The translations under genes and the position numbers were made by a program. This document shows positions 40,705-48,426 of a stretch of DNA of 64,000 nucleotides, one piece after another. The DNA is from Halopseudomonas maritima (lineage in GTDB: Bacteria; Pseudomonadota; Gammaproteobacteria; Pseudomonadales; Pseudomonadaceae): positions 1,302,001 to 1,366,000 of the forward strand of contig NZ_CP079801.1 of NCBI RefSeq assembly GCF_021545785.1, in the 5' to 3' direction. Each line of letters opens with the position of its first letter. Position 1 is the stretch's first letter. The notes under the pieces are model-generated. The model did not search any database and was not told where the DNA came from. It worked only from the letters and a program-made list of their open reading frames with translations.

Positions 40705-42242
40705 CCTGCCACCTGCTGAGCGGCCTGCTCGGTACCGGCCATATAGCGGCCGAGCACCTGACGCTCGGCCTCGGCTGGCACGGTCTGGTGATTGATCTCG
40801 CCATCGTGGATCACCAGAATCCGGTCCGACAGCTCCAGCAGCTCATCCAGATCTTCACTCAGCAGCAGCACCGCCGCGCCGCGGTTGCGCGCCTCCAGCA
40901 GGCGCCGATGGATCAGCTCGACCGAGGCAAAATCCAGCCCGAATACCGGGTTGGAGACAATCAGTACCGCCACATCTTCAGTCAGCTCGCGCGCCAAAAC
41001 GGCGCGCTGCACATTGCCACCGGACAGGGTGCCGATCGGCCGATCCGGGTCGTTGGGGCGGACCTGAAAGCGGCTGATTAGCTCACGGGCACGCTCGCGG
41101 ATCGCGCGGCGGTTGATCAACCAACCACTGCGACATAGCGGGGCGTGGTCGTAATCACGCAGGGCCAGATTCTCTGCCACGCTCATGCCGGCGATGCAGG
41201 CGTTGCGTAGCGGCTCTTCCGGCAGGCTGTAGACCTTTTCCCGTTGCATTTCCACGCGGCTGGCACCGTAGGGTCGGCCATTCACGCGTACCTCGCCCGA
41301 GCTGGCGGGGCGTTGCCCAAGCAGCGCCTCGGTCAGCTCGCGTTGGCCGTTGCCGGAAATGCCGGCAATACCGACGATCTCGCCCGGCAACACCGACAGC
41401 GACACCCCGCGCACCGCCAGCGTGCCACGGTCATTGGCCACCTTCAGCTGGCTGACCTGCAGCCCCGGCGTACGCTCATCTTCACGAATCACGCGCTCCA
41501 GCGCTGTGTTTTGCTCGCGGCTTTCACCCATCATCCAGGCCGACAGCTCGGCCTCATCGGTCTCGGCCACCGCTTTGCTGCCAACCAGCTCGCCGCGCCG
41601 CAGCACGGTCACATCGTCGGCAAAACGCATCACCTCGCCAAACTTGTGGGTGATCATCAGTACCGACAGCTCTCCGTCGTGGGCCAGTTGCTGCATCAGA
41701 CCCAGCACTTCCTCGGCCTCCTGTGGCGTCAGCACCGAGGTGGGCTCATCCAGAATGATGAAACGTCGATCCAGATACAGCTGCTTGAGAATTTCCAGTT
41801 TTTGCTTTTCGCCGGCCGCCAGCGAGCTGACCGCGCGCTCGATATCCAGCTTGAACGGCATGCGCGCCATAAAGGCCGCCAGCGCTGCGCGCTCCTGCTC
41901 CCAGTCAATAGCCCAGGGCAACTCGCCACGCGAGAGCACCAGGTTTTCTGCCACGCTCAGGCCCGGCGCCACCGTAAAGTGCTGATAGACCATGCCGATG
42001 CCCAGCGCGTGGGAGTCCCGTGGTGAGGCGATGTTTCGCTCCTTGCCGCCCACCAGCACACTGCCCTCATCCAGCGGGCCGTAGCCGACGATGCCCTTGA
42101 CCAGCGTGCTCTTGCCGGCACCGTTCTCGCCCAGCAGCGCATGCACGGTGCCCGCGCGTACCCGCATGGAGACATTGCCCAGGGCGCGAAAGCTGCCGAA
42201 CACCTTGCCGGCGCCAATGGTTTCCAGACTCAGCGCACGCAT
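40701..42242 (-). CDS. BMP-type ABC importer, duplicated ATP-binding protein
   Basis: 513-residue protein with two ABC domains, as in nucleoside/ribose-type importers of the BmpC class. Domain 1: Walker A GENGAGKST, signature-like SLAAGEKQK, Walker B FIILDEPTSVL. Domain 2 (from about residue 265): a degenerate P-loop GISGNGQRE and signature LSGGNVQRAV, then VLIVSNPVFGLDF. The degenerate second site is normal for this class. It would power the two permeases encoded at 43955-45974 with the lipoprotein-like BMP receptor at 45983. It lies between two hydrolase genes and overlaps the next by 4 bases. Confidence 0.92.
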   Translation of the reverse strand: MRALSLETIGAGKVFGSFRALGNVSMRVRAGTVHALLGENGAGKSTLVKGIVGYGPLDEGSVLVGGKERNIASPRDSHALGIGMVYQHFTVAPGLSVAENLVLSRGELPWAIDWEQERAALAAFMARMPFKLDIERAVSSLAAGEKQKLEILKQLYLDRRFIILDEPTSVLTPQEAEEVLGLMQQLAHDGELSVLMITHKFGEVMRFADDVTVLRRGELVGSKAVAETDEAELSAWMMGESREQNTALERVIREDERTPGLQVSQLKVANDRGTLAVRGVSLSVLPGEIVGIAGISGNGQRELTEALLGQRPASSGEVRVNGRPYGASRVEMQREKVYSLPEEPLRNACIAGMSVAENLALRDYDHAPLCRSGWLINRRAIRERARELISRFQVRPNDPDRPIGTLSGGNVQRAVLARELTEDVAVLIVSNPVFGLDFASVELIHRRLLEARNRGAAVLLLSEDLDELLELSDRILVIHDGEINHQTVPAEAERQVLGRYMAGTEQAAQQVAG

Positions 42243-42244
42243 GT

Positions 42245-42934
42245 TCAGCTCCGCTTGAGGCAGTCGAGCAGCATGGCCGAATCGCCAATGGCGCCGAACA
42301 CCCCGCCCTGCATCTTGACCATGCTCAGGGCTGCCAGGTGGTTGGCGTGGTCAGTGGCGCCGCAGCAGTCTTCCAGCAGGATGCACTCAAAGCCGCGGTC
42401 ATTCGCTTCACGCATGGTGGTGTGCACGCAGACGTCGGTGGTGATACCCGTGAGAATGATGTTCTCGATGCCGCGGGTGCGCAGAATCAGTTCAAGGTCC
42501 GTGGCGCAGAACGAGCCCTTGCCCGGCTTGTCGATGATGATTTCGCCGTCGATCGGCGCCAGCTCGGGGATGATTTCCCAGCCCGGCTCACCGCGCACCA
42601 GAATGCGCCCGCAGGGGCCGGTATCGCCGATACCCGCGCCAATGCGCTGGGAGCGCCAGCGTTTGTTGGCGGGCAGGTCCGACAGGTCCGGGCGATGTCC
42701 TTCTCGGGTGTGAATGATGCAAAAGCCCTGCTCGCGCAGCACCTCCAGCACTCGGCTGATCGGCTCGATCGGTGCGCGAGTCAGCGACAGGTCATACCCC
42801 ATCGAGTCGACATAACCGCCCTTGCCGCAGAAGTCGGTCTGCATGTCGATCACGATCAGCGCGGTGTTCTCCGGCGTCAGCTTGCCGTTGTAGGGCCAGG
42901 GATAGGGAGCAGACTGCAGATAACGTTCGCTCAT
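42245..42934 (-). CDS. biuH: biuret hydrolase-like cysteine hydrolase
   Basis: 229-residue isochorismatase-fold amidohydrolase with Asp in VIDMQTDFCGKGGY, Lys in IIDKPGKGSFCATDLE and nucleophile Cys in LTGITTDVCVHTTMRE. From memory, the segments PYPWPYNG, GHRPDLSDLPANKRWRSQR, GAGIGDTGPCGRIL and MVKMQGGVFG agree closely with Rhizobium and Herbaspirillum BiuH, which hydrolyses biuret to allophanate and ammonia. I use the symbol with moderate certainty, since no alignment could be run. The gene lies between the formamidase-like gene and the ABC ATPase, spaced by 2-3 bases on each side. No allophanate hydrolase is in the window, so the product would be completed elsewhere. Confidence 0.72.
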   Translation of the reverse strand: MSERYLQSAPYPWPYNGKLTPENTALIVIDMQTDFCGKGGYVDSMGYDLSLTRAPIEPISRVLEVLREQGFCIIHTREGHRPDLSDLPANKRWRSQRIGAGIGDTGPCGRILVRGEPGWEIIPELAPIDGEIIIDKPGKGSFCATDLELILRTRGIENIILTGITTDVCVHTTMREANDRGFECILLEDCCGATDHANHLAALSMVKMQGGVFGAIGDSAMLLDCLKRS

Positions 42935-42937
42935 GGC

Positions 42938-43945
42938 TCAGTTCTCCTCAGCCGGTTGATAGGTACGCTCGGGCGTGTCAAAGCCGCAGGAGGTGCCATC
43001 GGTATGCACCACCTCGTCTTCCCACGGCAGCCGGTATTTGCCGGCGACCAGATCGTGCATGTAGCTGTAGGGCGCATCCTGCGCGCCGCCCTTGACGGTC
43101 GTGTAGCCGCGGTGGCCGAACTGATAGATATTGTTTTCCACGCCCCAGTGAATACGCGCCTCGCGTACCAGATCAGGCCGCATCTCGCAGCTGACAATCT
43201 CGTCAGCGCGACCGCCGCCCACGGCCATTGGCGTGCCGTCAAAGTCGACAAACATCGCCTCGCCCATGGAGTCGAAGGTGCCGTCCGAGCCGCACATGCA
43301 GACGCTGGCGGTCTGCATCAGGTTGCAGAAGCTGTTGGCCTGGTTGGTGACTTGCCAGGAGTGGCGAATCGGCGCGGTGTAACCGGCGGTGCGAATCATG
43401 ATCTCCGCACCCTTGTAGGCGCACTCGCGGGCCATCTCGGGGAACATGCCATCGTGGCAGATAATCAGCGCCAGCTTGCTGCCCTTGGGCCCGTCACAAA
43501 CCGGAATACCCAGGTTGCCCGGGTCCCACGGCTCGACCGGGACCCACGGATGCAGCTTGCGGTAGTACAGCTGAATCTCGCCCTGATCGTTGACAATGAT
43601 GCCGCTGTTGTAGGGGTTGCCGTTGGGGTTGGCTTCCATGATCGAGAAGCAGCCCCAGATCGCGTTATCGACGCAGGCCTGACGCAGCGCGGCTACTTCC
43701 GGCCCGTCGAGAGTGCACATGATGTCGTCGGAGGTATCCATCGACAGCCCGTGCAGCGAATACTCCGGAAACACAATCAGATCCATGCCGGCGACGCTGC
43801 GACGCGCCTTGCCGACCATCGCGACCACCTTTTGAGTCTGCTCCCACAGCTCTGCGCGGGTATGCGGATCAGGCAACGCCAGTTGCGCGAGACCGATGAC
43901 AACGCCGTTCGGCGACTTGTTGAGACCACCCAGACCACTGGACAT
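42938..43945 (-). CDS. amiF: formamidase/aliphatic amidase (nitrilase superfamily)
   Basis: 335-residue C-N hydrolase close in length and sequence to AmiF/AmiE. The Glu-Lys-Cys triad is visible: FPEYSLHG (about residue 60), YYRKLHPWVP (about 133) and LIICHDGMFPEMA (about 165); HRGYTTVKGG near the C-terminus is typical of this amidase branch. It would release ammonia from formamide or a short amide. Located between a permease and the BiuH-like gene in the ureide operon, where it may remove the last amide nitrogen. Distinguishing formamidase from acetamidase by eye is not certain. Confidence 0.8.
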   Translation of the reverse strand: MSSGLGGLNKSPNGVVIGLAQLALPDPHTRAELWEQTQKVVAMVGKARRSVAGMDLIVFPEYSLHGLSMDTSDDIMCTLDGPEVAALRQACVDNAIWGCFSIMEANPNGNPYNSGIIVNDQGEIQLYYRKLHPWVPVEPWDPGNLGIPVCDGPKGSKLALIICHDGMFPEMARECAYKGAEIMIRTAGYTAPIRHSWQVTNQANSFCNLMQTASVCMCGSDGTFDSMGEAMFVDFDGTPMAVGGGRADEIVSCEMRPDLVREARIHWGVENNIYQFGHRGYTTVKGGAQDAPYSYMHDLVAGKYRLPWEDEVVHTDGTSCGFDTPERTYQPAEEN

Positions 43946-43954
43946 GGTTAGCTC

Positions 43955-44875
43955 CTATCGAGTCAGACTGAGTTCGCCCGGGGCGCCACTCAGGGTTTGA
44001 TTGGGACGGCAGGTGATGAACATCACTGCCAGCGTGAGTGCGTAAGGGGCTGCAGCAAACAGGTAGTAGCCGGCGCTGATGCCAACCGACTGCAACGCCG
44101 GGCCAATGGCGCCAGCCGCGCCAAACAGCAAGGCAGCCCACAGGCACCGCAGCGGTTGCCAGCGCGCAAAGATCACCAGCGCCACGGCCATGATCCCCTG
44201 CCCGCTCGACAGCCCTTCGTTCCAGCTGCCGGGGTAATACAGCGACAGATAGGCGCCGCCGATGCCGGCCAGAAAGCCACCGGCGGCGGTCGCAGCAATG
44301 CGTACCAGCACCGGGCGATAACCCAGCGCGCGGGCCGACTCGGCGTGGTCACCTACCAGCCGCAGCATCAGCCCCCAGCGGGTGCTGCGCAGGCCCCAGT
44401 GCAACGCAAAGGCCAGCGCCACGCCGATAAAGAACAGCACGTTGATGCTGAGCGCCGAGCGCACGCGCTCGTCATCGCTCCAGCCGCCCAGGCCGATGGC
44501 CACCAATGACGGCGCCTGCGGCTGGATAAAGTTTTTGCCGAGGAAGAACGCCAGGCCGGTGCCCAGCACCATCAGCGCGATCCCCACCGCGATATCGTTG
44601 ACCCGCGGCAGAGAACAGATCGCGCCATGCAACAGCCCGAGCAGCAAACCGGTGCCGCCGGCGGCCAGCACACCGGTCCAGGCCGAACCGCTAAGGTAGG
44701 CCACGGCATAACCGGCCATCGCGCCACTGACCAGAATGCCTTCCAGACCCAGGTTGATGCGCCCACTCTTTTCCGTCAGACACTCACCGAGGCTGACAAA
44801 GATGAAAGGTGTGCCGACCCGAATGGCCCCGGCCAGCAGCGCCAGAAAGAAAGTCGCCAGATCAAGATCAGCCAT
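43955..44875 (-). CDS. BMP-type ABC importer permease 2
   Basis: 306-residue inner-membrane permease of the BPD_transp_2 class with about eight helices. ATG 44875 is used because it overlaps the upstream permease stop by 8 bases; the frame stays open to 44905. Typical segments: EKSGRINLGLEGILVSGAMA near the N-terminus and the EAA-like ALGYRPVLVRIAATAAGGFL. It pairs with the permease encoded at 44868-45974. The substrate is unknown but should be a small neutral nitrogen compound if the operon works as a unit. Confidence 0.9.
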   Translation of the reverse strand: MADLDLATFFLALLAGAIRVGTPFIFVSLGECLTEKSGRINLGLEGILVSGAMAGYAVAYLSGSAWTGVLAAGGTGLLLGLLHGAICSLPRVNDIAVGIALMVLGTGLAFFLGKNFIQPQAPSLVAIGLGGWSDDERVRSALSINVLFFIGVALAFALHWGLRSTRWGLMLRLVGDHAESARALGYRPVLVRIAATAAGGFLAGIGGAYLSLYYPGSWNEGLSSGQGIMAVALVIFARWQPLRCLWAALLFGAAGAIGPALQSVGISAGYYLFAAAPYALTLAVMFITCRPNQTLSGAPGELSLTR

Positions 44876-45974
44876 GCTGCAACGCCCCCTGCGTCTGTAG
44901 TGCACGTTCGTTCAGACGCAGCCGCCAGGCGACGATGCGCGGGCTCAAGGCTTCCCAGGCCAGCAGGCTGGTGAACAGAATCCCCTCCAGGATCAGCGTG
45001 GTGGCGTTCGGCAGGCCGAGTCGGCGCTGCAGTAGACTGCCACTGGCCTCGATGCCGCCAAGCAGGATGGCGCAGACAATAATTGCCAGCGGATTCTGCC
45101 GCGCCGCAAAGGCCACCAGAATGCCGCTGGCGCCATAGCCGGCGATAATCGCCGCGTTGGCACTGCCCTGCACCGCCGCCACCTCAAACATGCCGGCAAG
45201 GCCAGCACAGGCACCGCCCAGCACACAGGTCAGAATCACCAGCCGATCAACCGGCAGGCCGATCATCCGCGCGGTGCGCACGTTGCCGCCCACCACCTGC
45301 AAGGAAAAGCCGGTCACGCTGTTACGCACCAGCACCTGCGCCAGGATGCAGGCGATAACGCCGACCACCAGCCCCCAGTGAACCTGAAAGGCATCGCTGA
45401 TCGGGCCGATCATCACGCTGTCATCCAGCGCAATGGTTGACGGTTTATTGAGGCTGGCGGGATCGCGCAGCGGGCCTTCGACCAGCTGGTTGAAGATGGC
45501 GATGGCCACGTAGGACAGCAGCAAGCTGCCGATGGTCTCGTTCAGCCCGCGCTTCTGACGCATCCAGCCATTGAGGCCAATCCAGAAGCCGCCCACCACC
45601 ATGGCCGACAGCGCCATGCACAGCAGCAGAACTGACACCGGCATGGCTGGCAACCAGAGCGGCGTTACCGCTGCTGCCAGCCCGCCCAGCACCAGCGCAC
45701 CCTCGCCGCCAATGATAATCAGCCCGGCACGGGCCGGCAGCGCGACGCACAGCGCCGTGAGCATCAGCGGCGCAGCGCGTTGCAGGGTGTTTTCCCAAGC
45801 AAAGGCCGAGCCGAATGCGCCCTGTACGACCAACTGACAGGCCTGCCAGGCAGGTTTGCCCTGCAGCAGCAGAAACAGCATGAACAGCACGAAGGTGGTC
45901 AACGCAGCGAGCAGCGTAGGCAGACCGGGGAGCAATAGCGCCCCGGCCCGATAGAGGTTGGTACGCGAATTCAT
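44868..45974 (-). CDS. BMP-type ABC importer permease 1
   Basis: 368-residue BPD_transp_2-class permease with about ten hydrophobic segments. Class features: CVALPARAGLIIIGGEGALVLG and GFSLQVVGGNVRTARMIGLPVDRL, which parallel the nucleoside and urea-type permeases. It begins 8 bases after the receptor gene and overlaps the second permease gene, as expected for partners of one complex. Resemblance to UrtB-like urea permeases is only at class level. Confidence 0.9.
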   Translation of the reverse strand: MNSRTNLYRAGALLLPGLPTLLAALTTFVLFMLFLLLQGKPAWQACQLVVQGAFGSAFAWENTLQRAAPLMLTALCVALPARAGLIIIGGEGALVLGGLAAAVTPLWLPAMPVSVLLLCMALSAMVVGGFWIGLNGWMRQKRGLNETIGSLLLSYVAIAIFNQLVEGPLRDPASLNKPSTIALDDSVMIGPISDAFQVHWGLVVGVIACILAQVLVRNSVTGFSLQVVGGNVRTARMIGLPVDRLVILTCVLGGACAGLAGMFEVAAVQGSANAAIIAGYGASGILVAFAARQNPLAIIVCAILLGGIEASGSLLQRRLGLPNATTLILEGILFTSLLAWEALSPRIVAWRLRLNERALQTQGALQHG

Positions 45975-45982
45975 CAGTTGCC

Positions 45983-47092
45983 TCAGATCTGCCCGCGCAC
46001 GCCTTCAACCAGGTAGTCCATGCTTTCCAGCACGACATCGGTTTGCCCCAGCGCAGTGCCAGCAGCAATCACCTCATTGCCCTGATTGTCCTTCAGCGGG
46101 CCCGCGAAGATAGAGAACCCACCGGCCAGCATCTCGGCCTTGATGGCGTCAGCGCGGGCCTTGGCTTCAGCGCTGACCAGCGGCCCGTAGGGCGAGGTCT
46201 TGACGAAGCCTTCCTTCAAGCCGCCACGCAGGAAGTTGATCATCGGCTGACCCGCCTGAGAGGCCGCCACGTGGGCACGGTACGGGGTTTCCCAGTTCCA
46301 CTCGGCACCGGTCAGGTAGCCCTTGGGCGCCAGCGCCGACTGATCAGCGTGATAACCGCAGGTCATGGCGCCACGCTTCTCGGCCGTCTCAACGATGACC
46401 TTGGGGCCATCCACGTGGCAGGTCAGTACGTCACAGCTTTGGTCGATCAGGCTGTTGGCGGCTTCGGCTTCCTTGATCGGCAATGACCAGTCGCCGGTGA
46501 AGATCACGGTGGTGGTGATGTCCGGGTCCACCGAGCGCGCGCCCAGAGTAAAGGCGTTGATGTTGCGCAGTACCTGCGGCACCGGCTTGGCGGCAATAAA
46601 GCCCAGCTTCTTGGTCTGGCTGGCGAAACCCGCGACTACGCCGTTGAGGTACTGGCCCTCGTCGATGTAACCGAAGAAGCTGCCGGCGTTGGTCGGATGC
46701 ACGCCCTCGGTCCACAGCCCGCCGCAGTGGGCGAAGTGCACATCCGGGAAGCGTTCGGCCATCTTGATGACGTGCGGATCGAAGTAGCCAAAGGAGGTCG
46801 GGAAGATCAGCGTCGCGCCGTCCTGACGGATCATCGCTTCCATCGACTTCTGCACCGCTACCGTCTCGGGTACGTTTTCTTCTTCAACCACCACCACGTT
46901 CGGCAGCGTCTTGATGATCGCCGCGGCCTCGGCATGCGCCTGGTTGTAGCCAAAGTCGTCACGGGCGCCAACATAAATGAAGCCCACCACCAACGGGCGA
47001 TCAGCAGCGCGCGCCAGACTGAACGGCATGGCGGCGGTGGCGCCAATCAGGCCCACCAGCTTGAGAAGGGTACGACGGTCAATGCTCGACAT
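45983..47092 (-). CDS. BMP-family ABC importer substrate-binding protein
   Basis: 369-residue periplasmic receptor. With ATG 47092 (AAGGAGCT upstream) the N-terminus is SSIDRRTLLKLVGLIGATAA ending ...SLARAAD, a twin-arginine-like signal. The frame open to 47158 gives an unlikely leader and is not used. The mature part has the BMP pattern: VVGFIYVGARDDFGYNQAHA, then GYIDEGQYLNGVVAGF and YGPLVSAEAKARADAIKAEM. BMP receptors bind nucleosides, purines or related small molecules. First gene of the nine-gene operon; the likely ligand is a urea- or amide-type compound, judged from the hydrolases encoded downstream. Confidence 0.9.
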   Translation of the reverse strand: MSSIDRRTLLKLVGLIGATAAMPFSLARAADRPLVVGFIYVGARDDFGYNQAHAEAAAIIKTLPNVVVVEEENVPETVAVQKSMEAMIRQDGATLIFPTSFGYFDPHVIKMAERFPDVHFAHCGGLWTEGVHPTNAGSFFGYIDEGQYLNGVVAGFASQTKKLGFIAAKPVPQVLRNINAFTLGARSVDPDITTTVIFTGDWSLPIKEAEAANSLIDQSCDVLTCHVDGPKVIVETAEKRGAMTCGYHADQSALAPKGYLTGAEWNWETPYRAHVAASQAGQPMINFLRGGLKEGFVKTSPYGPLVSAEAKARADAIKAEMLAGGFSIFAGPLKDNQGNEVIAAGTALGQTDVVLESMDYLVEGVRGQI

Positions 47093-47865
47093 GGATAGCT
47101 CCTTGATAAAGATGACGCTGCCAATCCACTGCGCACCGACACCTGAGCGCCTGCGCACATTTGAATACCAGCTTGTATACCAATGTGCACACCACCAAGC
47201 ATTGATCGTGCCACCGCTCTAAAACCGAGTTTTGCGCCCTGCAGAGCAGTGACCAGACAGTTTCTGCCCGGCCCTGGTGCGAGCGAGCGGCGAGCGCACC
47301 AAATACTCGCAATTAGCCGTCGAGCTGAAAGCCGAGCCTGGCGCAGCCACCGGGGCAGCCCAGCACGACTCAGCCTGGGTTAAATATCTAAACAGCTGTT
47401 GCTCACCTTGCCTCCAAACCAAGATCCAACCGAATGCGGCGCAACCAGCAACCAACGCCCCGCGTCTGTGGCATGCCACCATCGTATTCATCACGGCGCA
47501 CACGCAGACGGACAACGAGCGAATAGCGCTGGAATACAGCGGATCTCGCCTTCTTAGACGTCGACCCGCAGGACCGGGAGCAGAATCCGACATAAGCATT
47601 TGTTTTATAAGGATAATATTAGACGGGAACTCTACTGCGGCTTTCGCTGTTAAAGAGCCGCGCAAATATCACCCAAGTGTTGATTAGAACTCAGTAGCCA
47701 GCCAGGCACTGGCTTGCGCCTCTACTCACCATCTAGGCGCTAGCACCAGGGCGCATTTCAGCCAACCAGTCGACATCCAATAACCGCGATGCGGTCATGC
47801 AATTGCAATAAAGGCAATGAACCGATAGATTCCAGATTCCCCCCATAAAAAACGGAAATCCCATC
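47093..47865. other. 773-base intergenic region
   Basis: Lies between the ureide operon (minus) and the DUF3015 gene (plus). Apart from the GTATAC palindrome it holds an AT-rich, promoter-like patch near 47600-47625 (GATAATATTA) and a weak inverted repeat at about 47698-47720. Open frames on both strands (47277-47687 and 47219-47665) have no recognisable composition or motif and I do not call them genes. An unannotated small RNA is possible. Confidence 0.5.
47173..47182. promoter_or_regulatory. candidate GntR/FCD operator upstream of the ureide operon
   Basis: TTGTATACCA, a near-perfect palindrome about 80 bases before the receptor start. Related TNGTATACNA sites are used by several FCD-type GntR regulators, and such a regulator ends this operon. 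Based on symmetry and position only. Confidence 0.4.
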
Positions 47866-48354
47866 ATGAAACGGATCCTGATTGGTACTGTCCTCGCTGC
47901 TGCCTCCATGAATGTCTTCGCTGTTGCACCGGGCGGCCCCGGTTGCGGTTGGGGCAACATGCTGTTTGAAGGTCAGAGCGGCCTGCCCTCACACCTGGTC
48001 GCCTCCATCACCAACGGCACCTCCGGTAACGCCACCTTCGGTATGACCTCCGGCACCAACGGCTGTGACACCAGCGGTCGTCTGGCCTACAACGGCAAGC
48101 CCATGCTGGTACTGAACAGCATCATGAGCGAACTGTCTGAGGACGTTGCCCGCGGTGAAGGCGAAGCCCTGACCACCTACGCCGTCGTACTGGGTATCAA
48201 CGTTGAAGACCGTGACCACTTTGCTGCGGTTACCCACGCGCACTTCAGCGAGATCTTCCCGAGTGCCGACGTGACTGCCGAGCAGGTTCACGCCACTACC
48301 CTGAGCCTGATGAGCAAGGACCCGATCCTGGCCAAGTACGCAGAACAGGCGTAA
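47866..48354 (+). CDS. DUF3015 secreted protein
   Basis: 162-residue protein with a Sec signal (KRILIGTVLAAASMNVFA). The mature part begins with GGPGCGWGNMLFEGQSG and contains a conserved TSGTNGCDTSG segment, both typical of the DUF3015 family of pseudomonads and marine gammaproteobacteria; two Cys could form a disulfide. Function unknown; members are usually small abundant periplasmic or outer-membrane-associated proteins. A strong hairpin terminator follows directly, so it is likely monocistronic. Confidence 0.85.
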   Translation: MKRILIGTVLAAASMNVFAVAPGGPGCGWGNMLFEGQSGLPSHLVASITNGTSGNATFGMTSGTNGCDTSGRLAYNGKPMLVLNSIMSELSEDVARGEGEALTTYAVVLGINVEDRDHFAAVTHAHFSEIFPSADVTAEQVHATTLSLMSKDPILAKYAEQA

Positions 48355-48373
48355 TCAGTCACGGCTGATCCCG

Positions 48374-48400
48374 GAGCCGGCACTTGCCGGCTCTGTTTTT
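48374..48400 (+). terminator. intrinsic terminator after the DUF3015 gene
   Basis: Stem GAGCCGG/CCGGCTC with loop CACTTG, followed by TGTTTTT. A convincing rho-independent terminator 20 bases after the stop codon. Confidence 0.88.
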
Positions 48401-48426
48401 CCCTCCCTCTGCTGCTATCCCCTCCC

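Noticed and set aside
47219..47687. Two opposing frames of 136 and 148 codons in the large intergenic region
   Set aside because: No ribosome-binding site, no family resemblance and atypical composition; kept as intergenic.
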